Source: Spongilla lacustris (lineage: Eukaryota > Porifera > Demospongiae > Spongillida > Spongillidae). Taken from it: 64,000 nucleotides of DNA. The notes under the pieces were generated by a model. It had not been told where the DNA came from, searched no databases, and was given only the letters and a program-made list of their open reading frames with translations. Location: NCBI GenBank assembly GCA_949361645.1, contig OX442422.1, positions 3,003,563-3,067,562 of the forward strand, read 5' to 3'. Shown piece after piece: positions 34,176 to 45,538 of this stretch. A program made the translations under genes and the position numbers. Every line of letters begins with the position of its first letter. Positions within the stretch are counted from its first letter, which is position 1.

Positions 34176-34374
34176 CACTTTTCATGAAAAAGTAAAGAAC
34201 GTCAGGGACTGGGGAAACAAAGGTGAAATTTGGTCTCTTCCACTTGATAAATTACATCTATTAGCGTATCCACAGACATCCAATCCATTGTCAAGAATAG
34301 CTTTTGGTTTTAATTATCTCCTGCCCCAAAACATTGCAGCAGCAGATATCACAGTGCCATTTTGTTGCATAGAT
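34176..34374 (+). CDS. Orphan candidate exon, unrecognised
   Basis: Bounded by GCATGCAG| (34175) and |GTGAGT (34375), a strong donor. The open frame through it reads VRDWGNKGEIWSLPLDKLHL and then LAYPQTSNPLSRIAFGFNYL and LPQNIAAADITVPF, a non-repetitive, protein-like sequence. No neighbouring exon was found within several hundred bases, and the downstream DNA is a palindromic element. It may be a real exon of a fragmented gene or a transposon relic. Confidence 0.35.
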
Positions 34375-34548
34375 GTGAGTGTATAATTTTTTTTTTTCGC
34401 TGTTGTCACATATTTGGATCCCTAAGATTTAAATGACTAAATGTCTGTTGCACCACGAATTATGATATTGAATACTTAGGTTGTATCTATTGTAACTTGA
34501 AAGCATCCAGTTATGAACAAAAAGCATTGAAGCAAGTAAATACTGAAA

Positions 34549-34808
34549 AAAACATTTTCTATGAGAAAGTTGGTGGTATATAGGCAATAGTGGTGTAAAA
34601 AGGAAGGAAACCAGGGTCTAATAATAAGGAAAAACGAAATAGCCCTATATTTAGCACACATAGTAGGATGGGTTTGTTACATTAGTCATGTGCTAAAAAT
34701 GGACTGTTGCGTTTTCCCTTATTATTAGACCCTTGTTTTCTTCCTTTTTACACCACTATTGCCTTCAAATTCTATATATCACCAACTTTCTCATAGAGAA
34801 TGTTTTCA
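34549..34808. mobile_element. 260-bp palindromic element
   Basis: AACATTTTCTATGAGAAAGT at the left pairs with the complement near 34785-34806. Inward landmarks GGCAATAGTGGTGTAAAAAG and GTCTAATAATAAGG are matched by their complements. The loop is about 80 bases. A partial relative (GAGAAAGTTGGTGGTA) occurs at 55911. Confidence 0.7.
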
Positions 34809-34893
34809 GGGTTGCCGAAAGTCAGGCCGGGGTCCGGCCTGTGACCGGCCGACCTGACAGTCCCGGCCTGTCAGGTCGGCCTGCCAGGTCGGT
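34807..34893 (+). mobile_element. CAGGGTTGCC-type element end, GC-rich
   Basis: Begins CAGGGTTGCCGAAAGTCAGG and runs into a GC-rich stretch of short inverted GGCCGG/GACCTGACAG motifs. Similar ends occur at 55820 (minus) and 63977 (plus, cut by the window end). The style is hAT-like. Confidence 0.5.
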
Positions 34894-35928
34894 ATTACTA
34901 AGCTGATTGATCTTAATTTAGATTTGATCGCTTAGATATCGATTGTACGAATATAATGGCATTGAATGTTGTTCAGACACATTTGTGCTGCTCACGAATC
35001 CACTTCAGGTACATGTATCAACCCCTATATCTTTGGATACATAATCCACTTCAGGTACATGTACCCCTATATCTTTGGATACAAAATCCAGACGAATTCG
35101 TAACTACCGTATAGTCGTAGAGTACCGCGAGATATCCCCACCCCCCAAAATGCCCGGTGTTTACACGAGCGCATCGACGTAACTTGAGCATCAACGCAGC
35201 TGCGTGCCATTCTTTAAAATCCTGCTGGCCATGGAGTGCCAGTTCTTTCCTAAAATGTTAAACACGGACCATTTTTTTCTGTGGGGGTGGAGCTGAGGAG
35301 GAGGGAGATATCTCTACAGTAATCGTCAGGTTAGAATTCCCACAAAGTAGAAAACAAAACACTAACTCTACTTCCGTTCAGTTGTTTGGTCGCATTTCAA
35401 GGTGTGCAGAGTCTATGTCTCTCACAAAAGCTAGCTGAAAAGGCTCCACTTGAAAAGTATTTTACAGTGAAATTTCTTCCATTATGCACCACTCATAATC
35501 AGGATCTTTTTAAAAAGTCATGTATTGATGACAACTTCTTGCAAGCACTGCACTCAGTTGCAACCTTATAAGTACATTTTTGGTTACTACAAAGGGAGTT
35601 TCTCATTCCCGTGCACAATTGATCATGACCATGCATGCATGCTAAAGATCTCCATTATTCGCATGACTTCTCTAATTCATGTACATGCATGCTAATCACT
35701 TGGAACAGAAATCTAAAACACACATCAATGAAGCACATCGTGCTAAAAGGGTTGCGAATTGCTGGTCAGTACATCCCCCACCCCACCCTCACCCCCTTCA
35801 CCTCCGTAAAAATGATTGGTAGTTGCAACAATATGCACCAGGATATATATATACAATATATAATTATTATTATAATTATATATATAATTATATATATAAT
35901 TATAATTATAATCGAGATTATAATATAT
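34894..35928. other. Mostly non-coding stretch before the giant foldback
   Basis: A roughly 42-base tandem duplication (CACTTCAGGTACATGTA...CCCTATATCTTTGGATAC) lies at 35001-35088. An open frame at 35386..35571 ending HSVATL* is unsupported. Just before the giant element the DNA is TA-rich (35850-35928), the apparent preferred target. Confidence 0.45.
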
Positions 35929-36254
35929 GGGACAGTCTCCGAGAAAACTGCCCTTCGCATATATATATAAAATGTTATAAAAATGCTTCTCTTTTGAATC
36001 GCTATATCTTCCGAACGGTTAACGCTATCAACGTCCTATTTTCAATACTTCATACTACACCATTTCCCTATAGTAAAATACATTTTGGAGTCTTGCACTT
36101 GCTCCGTGCCAGTATTGCAACGTTCGATACCCCGCCGGGTTCAAACCCGCCATAACTTTCTGTAGGAGTAATCAAATCGCTTCAAATTCGGTTTGTAGGT
36201 AGAGAGGTCCTATACCTATCGATTTGTTCTGTTCGTTAATTTTTATGTCATCCG

Positions 36255-36701
36255 TTACGGAGATGCAGTGGTGCGAAGTTGGTACATTTTTCCCGCTCGA
36301 CTCGCGCCATTGTACGTACGCGAACCGCTTTCATTCACCGAAGCACATGAATATTCAACTACATCCTGTGGGCTGGGACATTTATAACAACCACCCCACC
36401 CACTACCGTAGTCTGGGGACCTAGCTGAATTGTTTCCTGCAGAAGAAGCTTTGCGCTTCAAGTTTCGACGTTGACTTGAGCGTATGATTTCGAACGGTGC
36501 GAAGACGACAAGATATAAGATCAATCCGACGAAGAAGTTTGAGAGCGGTAGCGATCTGTGGCAGATAGCTGCAGACGAGTAGTGGATCCCATAGTGGACA
36601 GCTGTGGAGTATGGAAGATAGCTGTGGAGCAGACAGTGGAGTAACTGCATGTGACCAGTACGCGGAGTGGACCCTACGGCAGACAGCAGTGGAATGAGCA
36701 C
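36255..36701 (-). CDS. 148-codon open frame in the left arm of giant element 1
   Basis: The frame points toward the element end. It contains a hydrophobic stretch (FFVGLILYLVVFAPF) followed by a basic segment (RSSQRRNLKRK), SPDYGSGWGGCYKCPSP and a C-terminal part overlapping the terminal module. An equivalent frame of the same length exists in the other arm (44086..44532). Shorter, interrupted forms exist in element 2 (45403..45197 and 54638 onward). The family was not recognised, and repeat homogenisation alone could keep it open. Confidence 0.25.
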   Translation of the reverse strand: MLIPLLSAVGSTPRTGHMQLLHCLLHSYLPYSTAVHYGIHYSSAAICHRSLPLSNFFVGLILYLVVFAPFEIIRSSQRRNLKRKASSAGNNSARSPDYGSGWGGCYKCPSPQDVVEYSCASVNESGSRTYNGASRAGKMYQLRTTASP

Positions 36702-37164
36702 TACAGCAGACGAAACCTAAAGCAGGCAGGCAGGCAGCTATGTAATGGACCCCAGAGGGAAAAGTTCATAACTATACTATCAACAAAGCCAGGCACAGCT
36801 GTGGAATGGATTCCACAGTGGAATCCAGAGTGCAGTACACAGCTGTAGAGACGGCAGACAGATCTATAGGTGTGTCCAGAAGACAGTGGAACAGCTACCA
36901 TCAACACTGTACTGTATGGAATGGACTCTACTGTAGACATCTATACTGTGTTGAGTGGGACCCTACTGAGTCAGTGGACCCTGCGGCAGACATCATATGG
37001 CAGGCAGACAACTGTAGTGTGGTGGACCATATGGTAGAACCTCACAGCAGTGGACACTGACAGCTGAGAAGCAGGCAGACAAGTATGTAACTTTGCAAGC
37101 AGTTGTGGAGTGCACTCTATAGCTATTCCTTACAGTGATCAGTGTCAGCCATGATGTGGTTTTG

Positions 37165-40100
37165 AATGGGCCCTACCCCTGTGCTAAGCCCTACAACTAT
37201 TCCTTATAGTGAACAGTGTCAACCATGGAGTGGGCCCTCTTATTAATGCACCCCACCCTACTCTGTACGATTGAGTGGACTCCACCCTACCCCCTGTGCT
37301 ACGCCCTACAACTATTCCTTACAGTGAACAGTGTCAACCATGGAGTGGGCCCTCTTAATAATGCACCCCACCCTACTCTGTACGATTCAGTGGACTCCAC
37401 CCTACCCCCTGTGCTACGCCCTACAACTATTCCTTACAGTGAACAGTGTCAACAATGGAGTGGGCCCTCTTATCAATGCACTCTACCCTACTCAGTACGA
37501 TTGAGTGGACTCCACCCTACCCCCTGTGCTACGCCCTACAACTATTCCTTACAGTGAACAGTGTCAACCATGGAGTGGGCCTTCTTATTAATGCACTCCA
37601 TCCTACCCTGTACGATTGAGTGGACTCCACCCTAACCCCTGTGCTATGCCGTACAACTATTCTTACGGAGATCACCCTTTGAAAGGACTCCATCCTACAG
37701 TGTACATTTACGATTGAGTGGACTCCACCCTACCCACCTGTGCTACGCCCTACAACTATTCCTTACAGCAAACAGTGTCAACCATGGAGTGGGCCCTCTT
37801 ATCAATGCACTCCACCCTACTCAGTACGATTGAGTGGACTCCACCCTACCCCCTCTGCTACACCCTACAACTATTCCTTACAGCGAACTGTGTCAACCAC
37901 GGAGTGGGCCCTCTTATCAATGCACTCTACCCTACTCTGTATACGATTGAGTGGACTCCACCCTACCCCCTGTGCTACGCCCTACAACAATTCCTTGTCA
38001 ACCATGGAGTGGGCCCTCTTATCAATGCACTCTACCCTACTGTGTACGATTGAGTGGAGTCCACCATACCGCCTGTGCTACGCCCTACAACTATTCCTTA
38101 CAGTGAACAGTGTCAACCATGGAGTGGGCCTTCTTATTAATGCACTCCATCCTACCCTGTACGATTGAGTGGACTCCACCCTACCCCCTGTGCTATGCCG
38201 TACAACTATTCTTACGGAGATCACCGTTTGAAAGGACTCCATCCTACAGTGTACATTTACGATTGAGTGGACTCCACCCTACCCCCTGTGCTACGCCGTA
38301 CAACTATTCCTTACAGTGAACAGTGTCAACCATGGAGTGGGTCCTCTTATTAATGCACTCTACCCTACTCAGTACGATTGAGTGGACTCCACCCTACCCC
38401 CTGTGCTACGCCCTACAACAATTCCTTGTCAACCATGGAGTGGGCCCTCTTATCAATGCACTCTACCCTACTGTGTACGATTGAGTGGAGTCCACCATAC
38501 CGCCTGTGCTACGCCCTACAACTATTCCTTACAGTGAACAGTGTCAACCATGGAGTGGGCCTTCTTATTAATGCACTCCATCCTACCCTGTACGATTGAG
38601 TGGACTCCACCCTACCCCCTGTGCTATGCCGTACAACTATTCTTACGGAGATCACCGTTTGAAAGGACTCCATCCTACAGTGTACATTTACGATTGAGTG
38701 GACTCCACCCTACCCCCTGTGCTACACCCTACAACTATTCCTTACAGCGAACTGTGTCAACCATGGAGTGGGCCCTCTTATCAATGCACTCTACCCTACT
38801 CTGTATACGATTGAGTGGAGTCCACCCTACCCCCTGTGCTACGCCCTACAACTATTCCTTACAGCAAACAGTGTCAACAATGGAGTGGGCCCTCTTATCA
38901 ATGCACTCTACCCTACTCTGTACGATTGAGTGGACTCCACCCTACCCCCTGTGCTACGCCCTACAACTATTCCTTACAGTGAACAGTGTCAGCCGTGGAG
39001 TGGGCCCTCTTATCAATGCACTCTACCCTACTCAGTACGATTGAGTGGACTCCACCCTACCACCTATGCTACGCCCTACAACTATTCCTTACAGCAAACA
39101 GTGTCAGCCGTGGAGTGGGCCCTCTTAATAATGCACCCCACCCTACTCTGTACGATTCAGTGGACTCCACCCTACCCCCTGTGCTACGCCGTACAACTAT
39201 TCCTTACAGCGAACTGTGTCAACCATGGAGTGGGCCCTCTTATCAATGCACTCTACCCTACTGTGTACGATTGAGTGGACTCCACCCTACCCCCTGTGCT
39301 ACGCCCTACAACTATTCCTTACAGTGAACAGTGTCAACAATGGAGTGGGCCCTCTTATCAATGCACTCTACCCTACTCTGTACGATTGAGTGGACTCCAC
39401 CCTAACCCCTGTGCTACGCCCACAACTATTCCTTACAGTGAACAGTGTCAACAATGGAGTGGGCCCTCTTATCAATGCACTCTACCCTACTCAGTACGAT
39501 TGAGTGGACTCCACCCTAACCCCTGTGCTACGCACTACAACTATTCCTTACAGTGAACCCATGGAGTGGGCCCTCTTATTAATGCACCCTACTCTGTACG
39601 ATTGAGTGGACTCCACCCTACCCCCTGTGCTACGCCCTACAACTATTCCTTACAGCAAACAGTGTCAACAATGGAGTGGGCCCTCTTATCAATGCACTCT
39701 ACCCTACTGTGTATGATTGAGTGGACTCCACCCTACCCCCTGTGCTACGCCCTACAACTATACCTTACAGTGAACAGTGTCAACCATGGAGTGGGCCTTC
39801 TTATCAATGCACTCTACCCTACTCAGTACGATTGAGTGGACTCCACCCTACCACCTGTGCTACGTCCTACAACTATTCCTTACAGCAAACAGTGTCAACC
39901 ATGGAGTGGGCCCTCTTATCAATGCACTCTACCCTACTCTGTACGATTGAGTGGACTCCACCCTACCCCCTGTGCTACGCCGTACAACTATTCCTTACAG
40001 CAAACAGTGTCAACCATGGAGTGGGCCCTCTTATCAATGCACTCTACCCTACTCTGTACGATTGAGTGGACTCCACCCTACCCCCTGTGCTACGCCATAC

Positions 40101-40620
40101 AACTATTCCTTACAGCAAACAGTGTCAACCATGGAGTGGGCCCTCTTATCAATGCACTCTACCCTACTCTGTACGATTGAGTGGACTCCACCCTACCCCC
40201 TGTGCTACGCCGTACAACTATTCCTTACAGCGAACTGTGTCAACCATGGAGTGGGCCCTCTTATCATTGCACTCTACCCTACTCTGAGTGGAGTCCACCC
40301 TACCCCCTGTGCTACGCCCTACAACTATTCCTTACAGCAAACAGTGTCAACAATGGAGTGGGCCCTCTTATCAATGCACTCTACCCTACTCTGTACGATT
40401 GAGTGGACTCCACCCTACCCCCTGTGCTACGCCCTACAACTATTCCTTACAGTGAACAGTGTCAACCATGGAGTGGGCCCTCTTATCAATGCACTCTACC
40501 CTACTCAGTACGATTGAGTGGACTCCACCCTACCCCCTGTGTTGTTTACAGCGAACATGGTCAGTCGTGGAGTGGACCCTCTTTTGAGTGGACTCTCTGA
40601 GATATTGAGTGGACTCCACC
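37165..40620 (+). repeat. 115-bp satellite block A, about 30 units
   Basis: The unit runs GTACGATTGAGTGGACTCCA, CCTACCCCCTGTGCTACGCC, CTACAACTATTCCTTACAG, then GTCAACCATGGAGTGGGCCC and ends CTCTACCCTACT. Regular 115-bp spacing is clear at 39721, 39836, 39951, 40066 and 40181. Some units are shortened or contain ACGGAGATCACC.TTTGAA inserts, and a block of about 440 bases is itself duplicated (38110-38320 and 38541-38740). Since 115 = 3x38+1, successive units cycle through all three frames, all nearly stop-free, which explains the many overlapping open frames. Confidence 0.95.
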
Positions 40621-41460
40621 CTATCGACTACAATTCTCAGCTTGGTGCAGGCTGGCAAGGGTGTGTGGTCATACATGTATACATGTAGCAAGATGGCAAG
40701 GGTGAAGTGGTTCTGTTTAGCTTGGTACGACATTTACTGTACCGAGTAGACCCTACTGCAGACAGCCATGTTAAATGGTGGAAAACACGACTTTCAGAAA
40801 CATTTGTCAGCATAGCTATGGAATGGACTCCACATAGATGTACATGTATGTCCAAAAGACTGATGGAGTGGACCTAATAGTAGAGAACCCCGGGGGTGTC
40901 ACAGACATCTGTGGAGTTTACTGTACAACAGGCAACTTTGCAGTGAACCCTGTTGTAGTCAGACATGGAGTGGAACCCTTGACTTCTGTGCTGTGCCCTA
41001 CCTTTGTTGAACCTTGTTGTACATGCATGTATGACTGCTATGATAAAGTTTTCGTTTTGCATATGTTCAACATGTCAGGTATTGAACATACCCAAGTAAG
41101 CTTAGTAGTACCTTGCCTACTACAAGTAGGTACCCCATACTGCAGCCAGATCATAGATAGGGCTAGTAATGACATTCACCACTAAGCGGAGCTGTTGTAC
41201 TAACAGTGAATATCATTACTAGCCCTATCTGTGATCTTTGTTGGTCAGGGCTAGTAAGGTTTATACATATCCTTTTGAGGTACTAGGGGCTCATGTACCA
41301 GCCAACATGTACACAAATAGGGTAACCAACAGCTACACGTACGTGTACATGAACAGTTATGCATAGCATATGCAAACTTGATATACTCATACGCATGTAC
41401 ATGAAGCAGTCTTACATGTAGTATAAGGTTCAACAAAAGTGTTCAGGTGACCATTAAGGG
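40620..41460 (+). other. Unique centre of giant element 1
   Basis: Non-satellite centre. It contains a hairpin at about 41148-41242: AGATAGGGCTAGTAATGA pairs with TCATTACTAGCCCTATCT across a loop with CTAAGCGGAGCTGTTGTAC. The reverse complement of this centre, including the hairpin, is found in element 2 at 50225-50940. No gene recognised. Confidence 0.75.
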
Positions 41461-43625
41461 ATAGCTGTAGGACCAGCACAAGGGGTAGGGTGGAGTCCAC
41501 TACAAAGAGAGTCCACTCCATGGCTGACTTTGTTCACTGTAAACAATAGCTGTAGGGTGCAGTACAGGGTCGTAGGATGGAGTCCACTCCATAGTACAGG
41601 GTAGGGTGGAGTCCATTCAAAAGAGGGTGATCACTGTAAGGAACAGCTGTACGGCGCAGCCATATGGGTAGGGTGGAACCCACTGAATAGCACGGGGTAG
41701 GGTGGAGTGCATTAATAAGAAGGCCCACTCCATGGTTGACACTGTTTGCTGTAAGGAATAGTTGGTTGTAGGGCGTAGCACAGGGGGTAGGGTGGAGTCC
41801 ACACAATCGTACACAGTAGGGTGGAGTCCACTCAATCGTACACAGTAGGGTGGAGTGCATTAATAAGAGGGCCCACTCCATTGTTGACACTGTTTGCTGT
41901 AAGGAATAGTTGGTTGTAGGGCGTAGCACAGGGGTTAGGGTGGAGTCCACTCAATCGTACAGAGTGGGTAGAGTGCTTTAATAAGAGGGCCCACTCCATG
42001 GTTGTCACTGTTCGCTGTGTAGTTGTAGGGTGTAGCACAGGTGGTAGGGTTGAGTCCCCTCAATCATACGCAGTAGGGTGGAGTGCATTAATAAGAGGGC
42101 CCAGTCCATGTTTGACACTGTTTGCTGTAAGGAATAGTTGTAGGGCGTAGCACAGGGGGTAGGGTGGAGTCCACTCAATCGTACAGAGTAGGGTGGGGTG
42201 CATTAATAAGAGGGCCCAGTCCATGGTTGACACTGTTCACTGTAAGGAATAGTTGTAGGGTGTAGCACAGGGGGTAGGGAGGAGTCCACTCAATCGTACT
42301 GAGTAGGGTAGAGTGCATTAATACCATGGTTGACACTGTTCACTGTAAGGAATAGTTGTAGGGCGTAGCACAGGGGGTAGGGTGGAGTCCACTCAATCGT
42401 ACAGAGTAGGGTGGGGTGCATTAATAAGAGGGCCCACTCCATGGTTGACACTGTTCACTGTAAGGAATAGTTGTAGGGCGTAGCACAGGGGGTAGGGTGG
42501 AGTCCACTCAATCGTACAGAGTAGGGTAGAGTGCATTGATAAGAGGGCCCACTCCATTGTTGACACTGTTTGCTGTAAGGAAAAGTTGGTTGTAGGGCGT
42601 AGCACAGGGGGTAGGGTGGAGTCCACTCAATCGTACATGTACACTGTAGGATGGAGTCCATTCAAAGAGTGATGTCCGTAAGGAATAGTTGTAGGGCGTA
42701 GCACAGGGGGTAGGGTGGAGTCCACTCAATCGTACAGAGTAGGGTGGAGTGCATTAATAAGAGGGCCCACTCCATGGTTGTCACTGTTCGCTGTGTAGTT
42801 GTAGGGCGTAGCACAGGTGGTAGGGTGGAGTCCACTCAATCATACACAGTAGGGTGGAGTGCATTAATAAGAGGGCCCACTCCGTGTTTGACACTGTTTG
42901 CTGTAAGGAATAGTTGTAGGGCGTAGCACAGGGGGTAGGGTGGAGTCCACTCAATCGTACAGAGTAGGGTGCATTAATAAGAGGGCCCACTCCATGGGTT
43001 CACTGTAAGGAATAGTTGTAGTGCGTAGCACAGGGGTTAGGGTGGAGTCCACTCAATCGTACTGAGTAGGGTAGAGTGCATTGATAAGAGGGCCCACTCC
43101 ATTGTTGACACTTTTCACTGTAAGGAATAGTTGTGGGCGTAGCACAGGGGTTAGGGTGGAGTCCACTCAATCGTACAGAGTAGGGTAGAGTGCATTGATA
43201 AGAGGGCCCACTCCATTGTTGACACTGTTCACTGTAAGGAATAGTTGTAGGGCGTAGCACAGGGGGTAGGGTGGAGTCCACTCAATCGTACTGAGTAGGG
43301 TAGAGTGCATTGATAAGAGGGCCCACTCCATTGTTGACACTGTTCACTGTAAGGAATAGTTGTAGGGCGTAGCACAGGGGGTAGGGGTGGAGTCCACTCA
43401 ATCGTACAGAGTAGGGTGGGGTGCATTAATAAGAGGGCCCACTCCATGGTTGACACTGTTCACTGTAAGGAATAGTTGTAGGGCGTAGCACAGGGGGTAG
43501 GGTGGAGTCCACTCAATCGTACAGAGTAGGGTGGGTTGCATTAGTAAGAGGGCCCACTCCATGGTTGACACTGTTCACTATAAGGAATAGTTGTAGGGCT
43601 TAGCACAGGGGTAGGGCCCATTCAA
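41460..43625 (-). repeat. 115-bp satellite block B (inverted), about 19 units
   Basis: Same unit as block A on the opposite strand (plus-strand landmarks GGTTGACACTGTTCACTGTAA and GGAGTCCACTCAATCGTAC). It is about 1.3 kb shorter than block A, so the arms have changed copy number independently. A TTGG insertion variant (GTTGGTTGTAGGGCG) marks several units here and not in block A. Confidence 0.93.
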
Positions 43626-44085
43626 AACCACATCATGGCTGACACTGATCACTGTAAGGAATAGCTATAGAGTGCACTCCACAACTGCTTGCAAAGTTAC
43701 ATACTTGTCTGCCTGCTTCTCAGCTGTCAGTGTCCACTGCTGTGAGGTTCTACCATATGGTCCACCACACTACAGTTGTCTGCCTGCCATATGATGTCTG
43801 CCGCAGGGTCCACTGACTCAGTAGGGTCCCACTCAACACAGTATAGATGTCTACAGTAGAGTCCATTCCATACAGTACAGTGTTGATGGTAGTTGTTCCA
43901 CTGTCTTCAGGACACACCTATAGATCTGTCTGCCGTCTCTACAGCTGTGTACTGCACTCTGGATTCCACTGTGGAATCCATTCCACAGCTGTGCCTGGCT
44001 TTGTTGATAGTATAGTTATGAACTTTTCCCTCTGGGGTCCATTACATAGCTGCCTGCCTGCCTGCTTTAGGTTTCGTCTGCTGTA

Positions 44086-44532
44086 GTGCTCATTCCACTG
44101 CTGTCTGCCGTAGGGTCCACTCCGCGTACTGGTCACATGCAGTTACTCCACTGTCTGCTCCACAGCTATCTTCCATACTCCACAGCTGTCCACTATGGGA
44201 TCCACTACTCGTCTGCAGCTATCTGCCACAGATCGCTACCGCTCTCAAACTTCTTCGTCGGATTGATCTTATATCTTGTCGTCTTCGCACCGTTCGAAAT
44301 CATACGCTCAAGTCAACGTCGAAACTTGAAGCGCAAAGCTTCTTCTGCAGGAAACAATTCAGCTAGGTCCCCAGACTATGGTAGTGGGTGGGGTGGTTGT
44401 TATAAATGTCCCAGCCCACAGGATGTAGTTGAATATTCATGTGCTTCGGTGAATGGAAGCGGTTCGCGTACGTACAACGGCGCGAGTCGAGCGGGAAAAA
44501 TGTACCAACTTTGCACCACTGTATCTCCGTAA
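44086..44532 (+). CDS. 148-codon open frame in the right arm of giant element 1
   Basis: Mirror of the frame at 36255..36701, with only a few amino-acid differences (for example SVNGSGSRT versus SVNESGSRT). The same caution applies: near-identity of the arms means conservation is not evidence of function. Confidence 0.25.
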   Translation: MLIPLLSAVGSTPRTGHMQLLHCLLHSYLPYSTAVHYGIHYSSAAICHRSLPLSNFFVGLILYLVVFAPFEIIRSSQRRNLKRKASSAGNNSARSPDYGSGWGGCYKCPSPQDVVEYSCASVNGSGSRTYNGASRAGKMYQLCTTVSP

Positions 44533-44858
44533 CGGATGACATAAAAATTAGCGAACAGAACAAATCGATAGGTATAGGACCTCTCTACCTACAAACCGAA
44601 TTTGAAGCGATTTGATTACTCCTACAGAAAGTTATGGCGGGTTTGAACCCGGTGGGGTATCGAACGTTGCAATACTGGCACGGAGCAAGTGCAAGACTCC
44701 AAAATGTATTTTACTATAGGGAAATGGTGTAGTATGAAGTATTGAAAATAGGACGTTGATAGCGTTAACCGTTCGGAAGATATAGCGATTCAAAAGAGAA
44801 GCATTTTTATAACATTTTATATATATATGCGAAGGGCAGTTTTCTCGGAGACTGTCCC

Positions 44859-44870
44859 ATATATATATAT
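44859..44870. other. 12-bp AT spacer between two giant elements
   Basis: Only alternating A and T separate CTGTCCC of element 1 from GGGACAG of element 2. Together with the TA-rich outer flanks this suggests insertion into AT microsatellites, one element next to the other. Confidence 0.8.
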
Positions 44871-45538
44871 GGGACAGTTTCCGAGAAAATTGCGCTTCGT
44901 ATATATATATAAAATGTTATAAAAATGCTTCTCGTTTGAATCGCTATATCTTCCGAACGGTTAACGCTATCAACTTCCTATTTTCAGCACTTTATACTAC
45001 ACCATTTCCCTATGACAAAATACATTTTGGAGTCTTACACTTGCTCCGTGCCAGTATTGCAACGTTCGATACCTCGCCGGGTTCAAACCCGCCATAACTT
45101 TCTGTACGAGTAATCAAATCGCTTCAAATTCGGTTTGTAGGTAGAAAGGTCATATACCTATCGATTTGTTCTGTTCGTTGATTTTTATGTCATCCGTTAC
45201 GGAGATACAGCGGTGCAAAGTTGGTACACTTTTCCCGCTCGAATCGCGCCGTTGTACGTACGCGAACCGCTTCCATTCACCGAAGCACATGAATATTCAA
45301 CTATATCCTGTGGGCTGGGACATTTATAACGACCACCCCACCCACTACCATAGTCTGGGGACCTAGCTGAATTGTTTCCTGCAGAAGAAGCTTTGCGCTT
45401 CAAGTTTTAGACGTTGACTTGAGCGTATGATTTCGAACGGTGCGAAGACGACAAGATATAAGATCAATCCGACGAAGTAGTTTGAGCGCGGTAGCGATTG
45501 AAGGCAGATGATATAGCTGTGGAGCAGGCAGACGAGTA

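Larger units (their letters stand above)
35929..44858 (+). mobile_element. Giant satellite-bearing foldback element 1 (8.9 kb)
   Basis: Starts GGGACAGTCTCCGAGAAAAC and ends with the matching complement (GTTTTCTCGGAGACTGTCCC). From the ends inward the layout is: terminal module (35929-36310 and 44480-44858), an inner arm of about 850 bases (36310-37165 and 43625-44480), satellite blocks in opposite orientation (37165-40620 and 41460-43625), and a unique centre (40620-41460) with a hairpin. The non-satellite arms are almost identical. No transposase, RT or replicase is recognisable. The flanks are TA-rich. Similar architecture is known in foldback transposons such as Galileo of flies; kinship is not implied. 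Confidence 0.85.

Noticed and set aside
36100..36150. tRNA gene in the foldback terminal module
   Set aside because: Only T-arm/B-box-like text is present. I could not fold an acceptor stem, D arm or anticodon arm around it.
35823..36155. 110-codon frame across the left end of giant element 1
   Set aside because: It is made of alternating AT flank and the terminal module. The same peptide tail appears wherever the module occurs (for example 268..507 and 55204..55506), so it is not a host gene.
37216..40600. Dozens of overlapping 60-190-codon open frames with MDSTLPPVLRPTT-type repeats
   Set aside because: They are the three frames of a 115-bp satellite read in turn. Unit length is not a multiple of three, all frames are nearly stop-free, and the inverted blocks give the same peptides.
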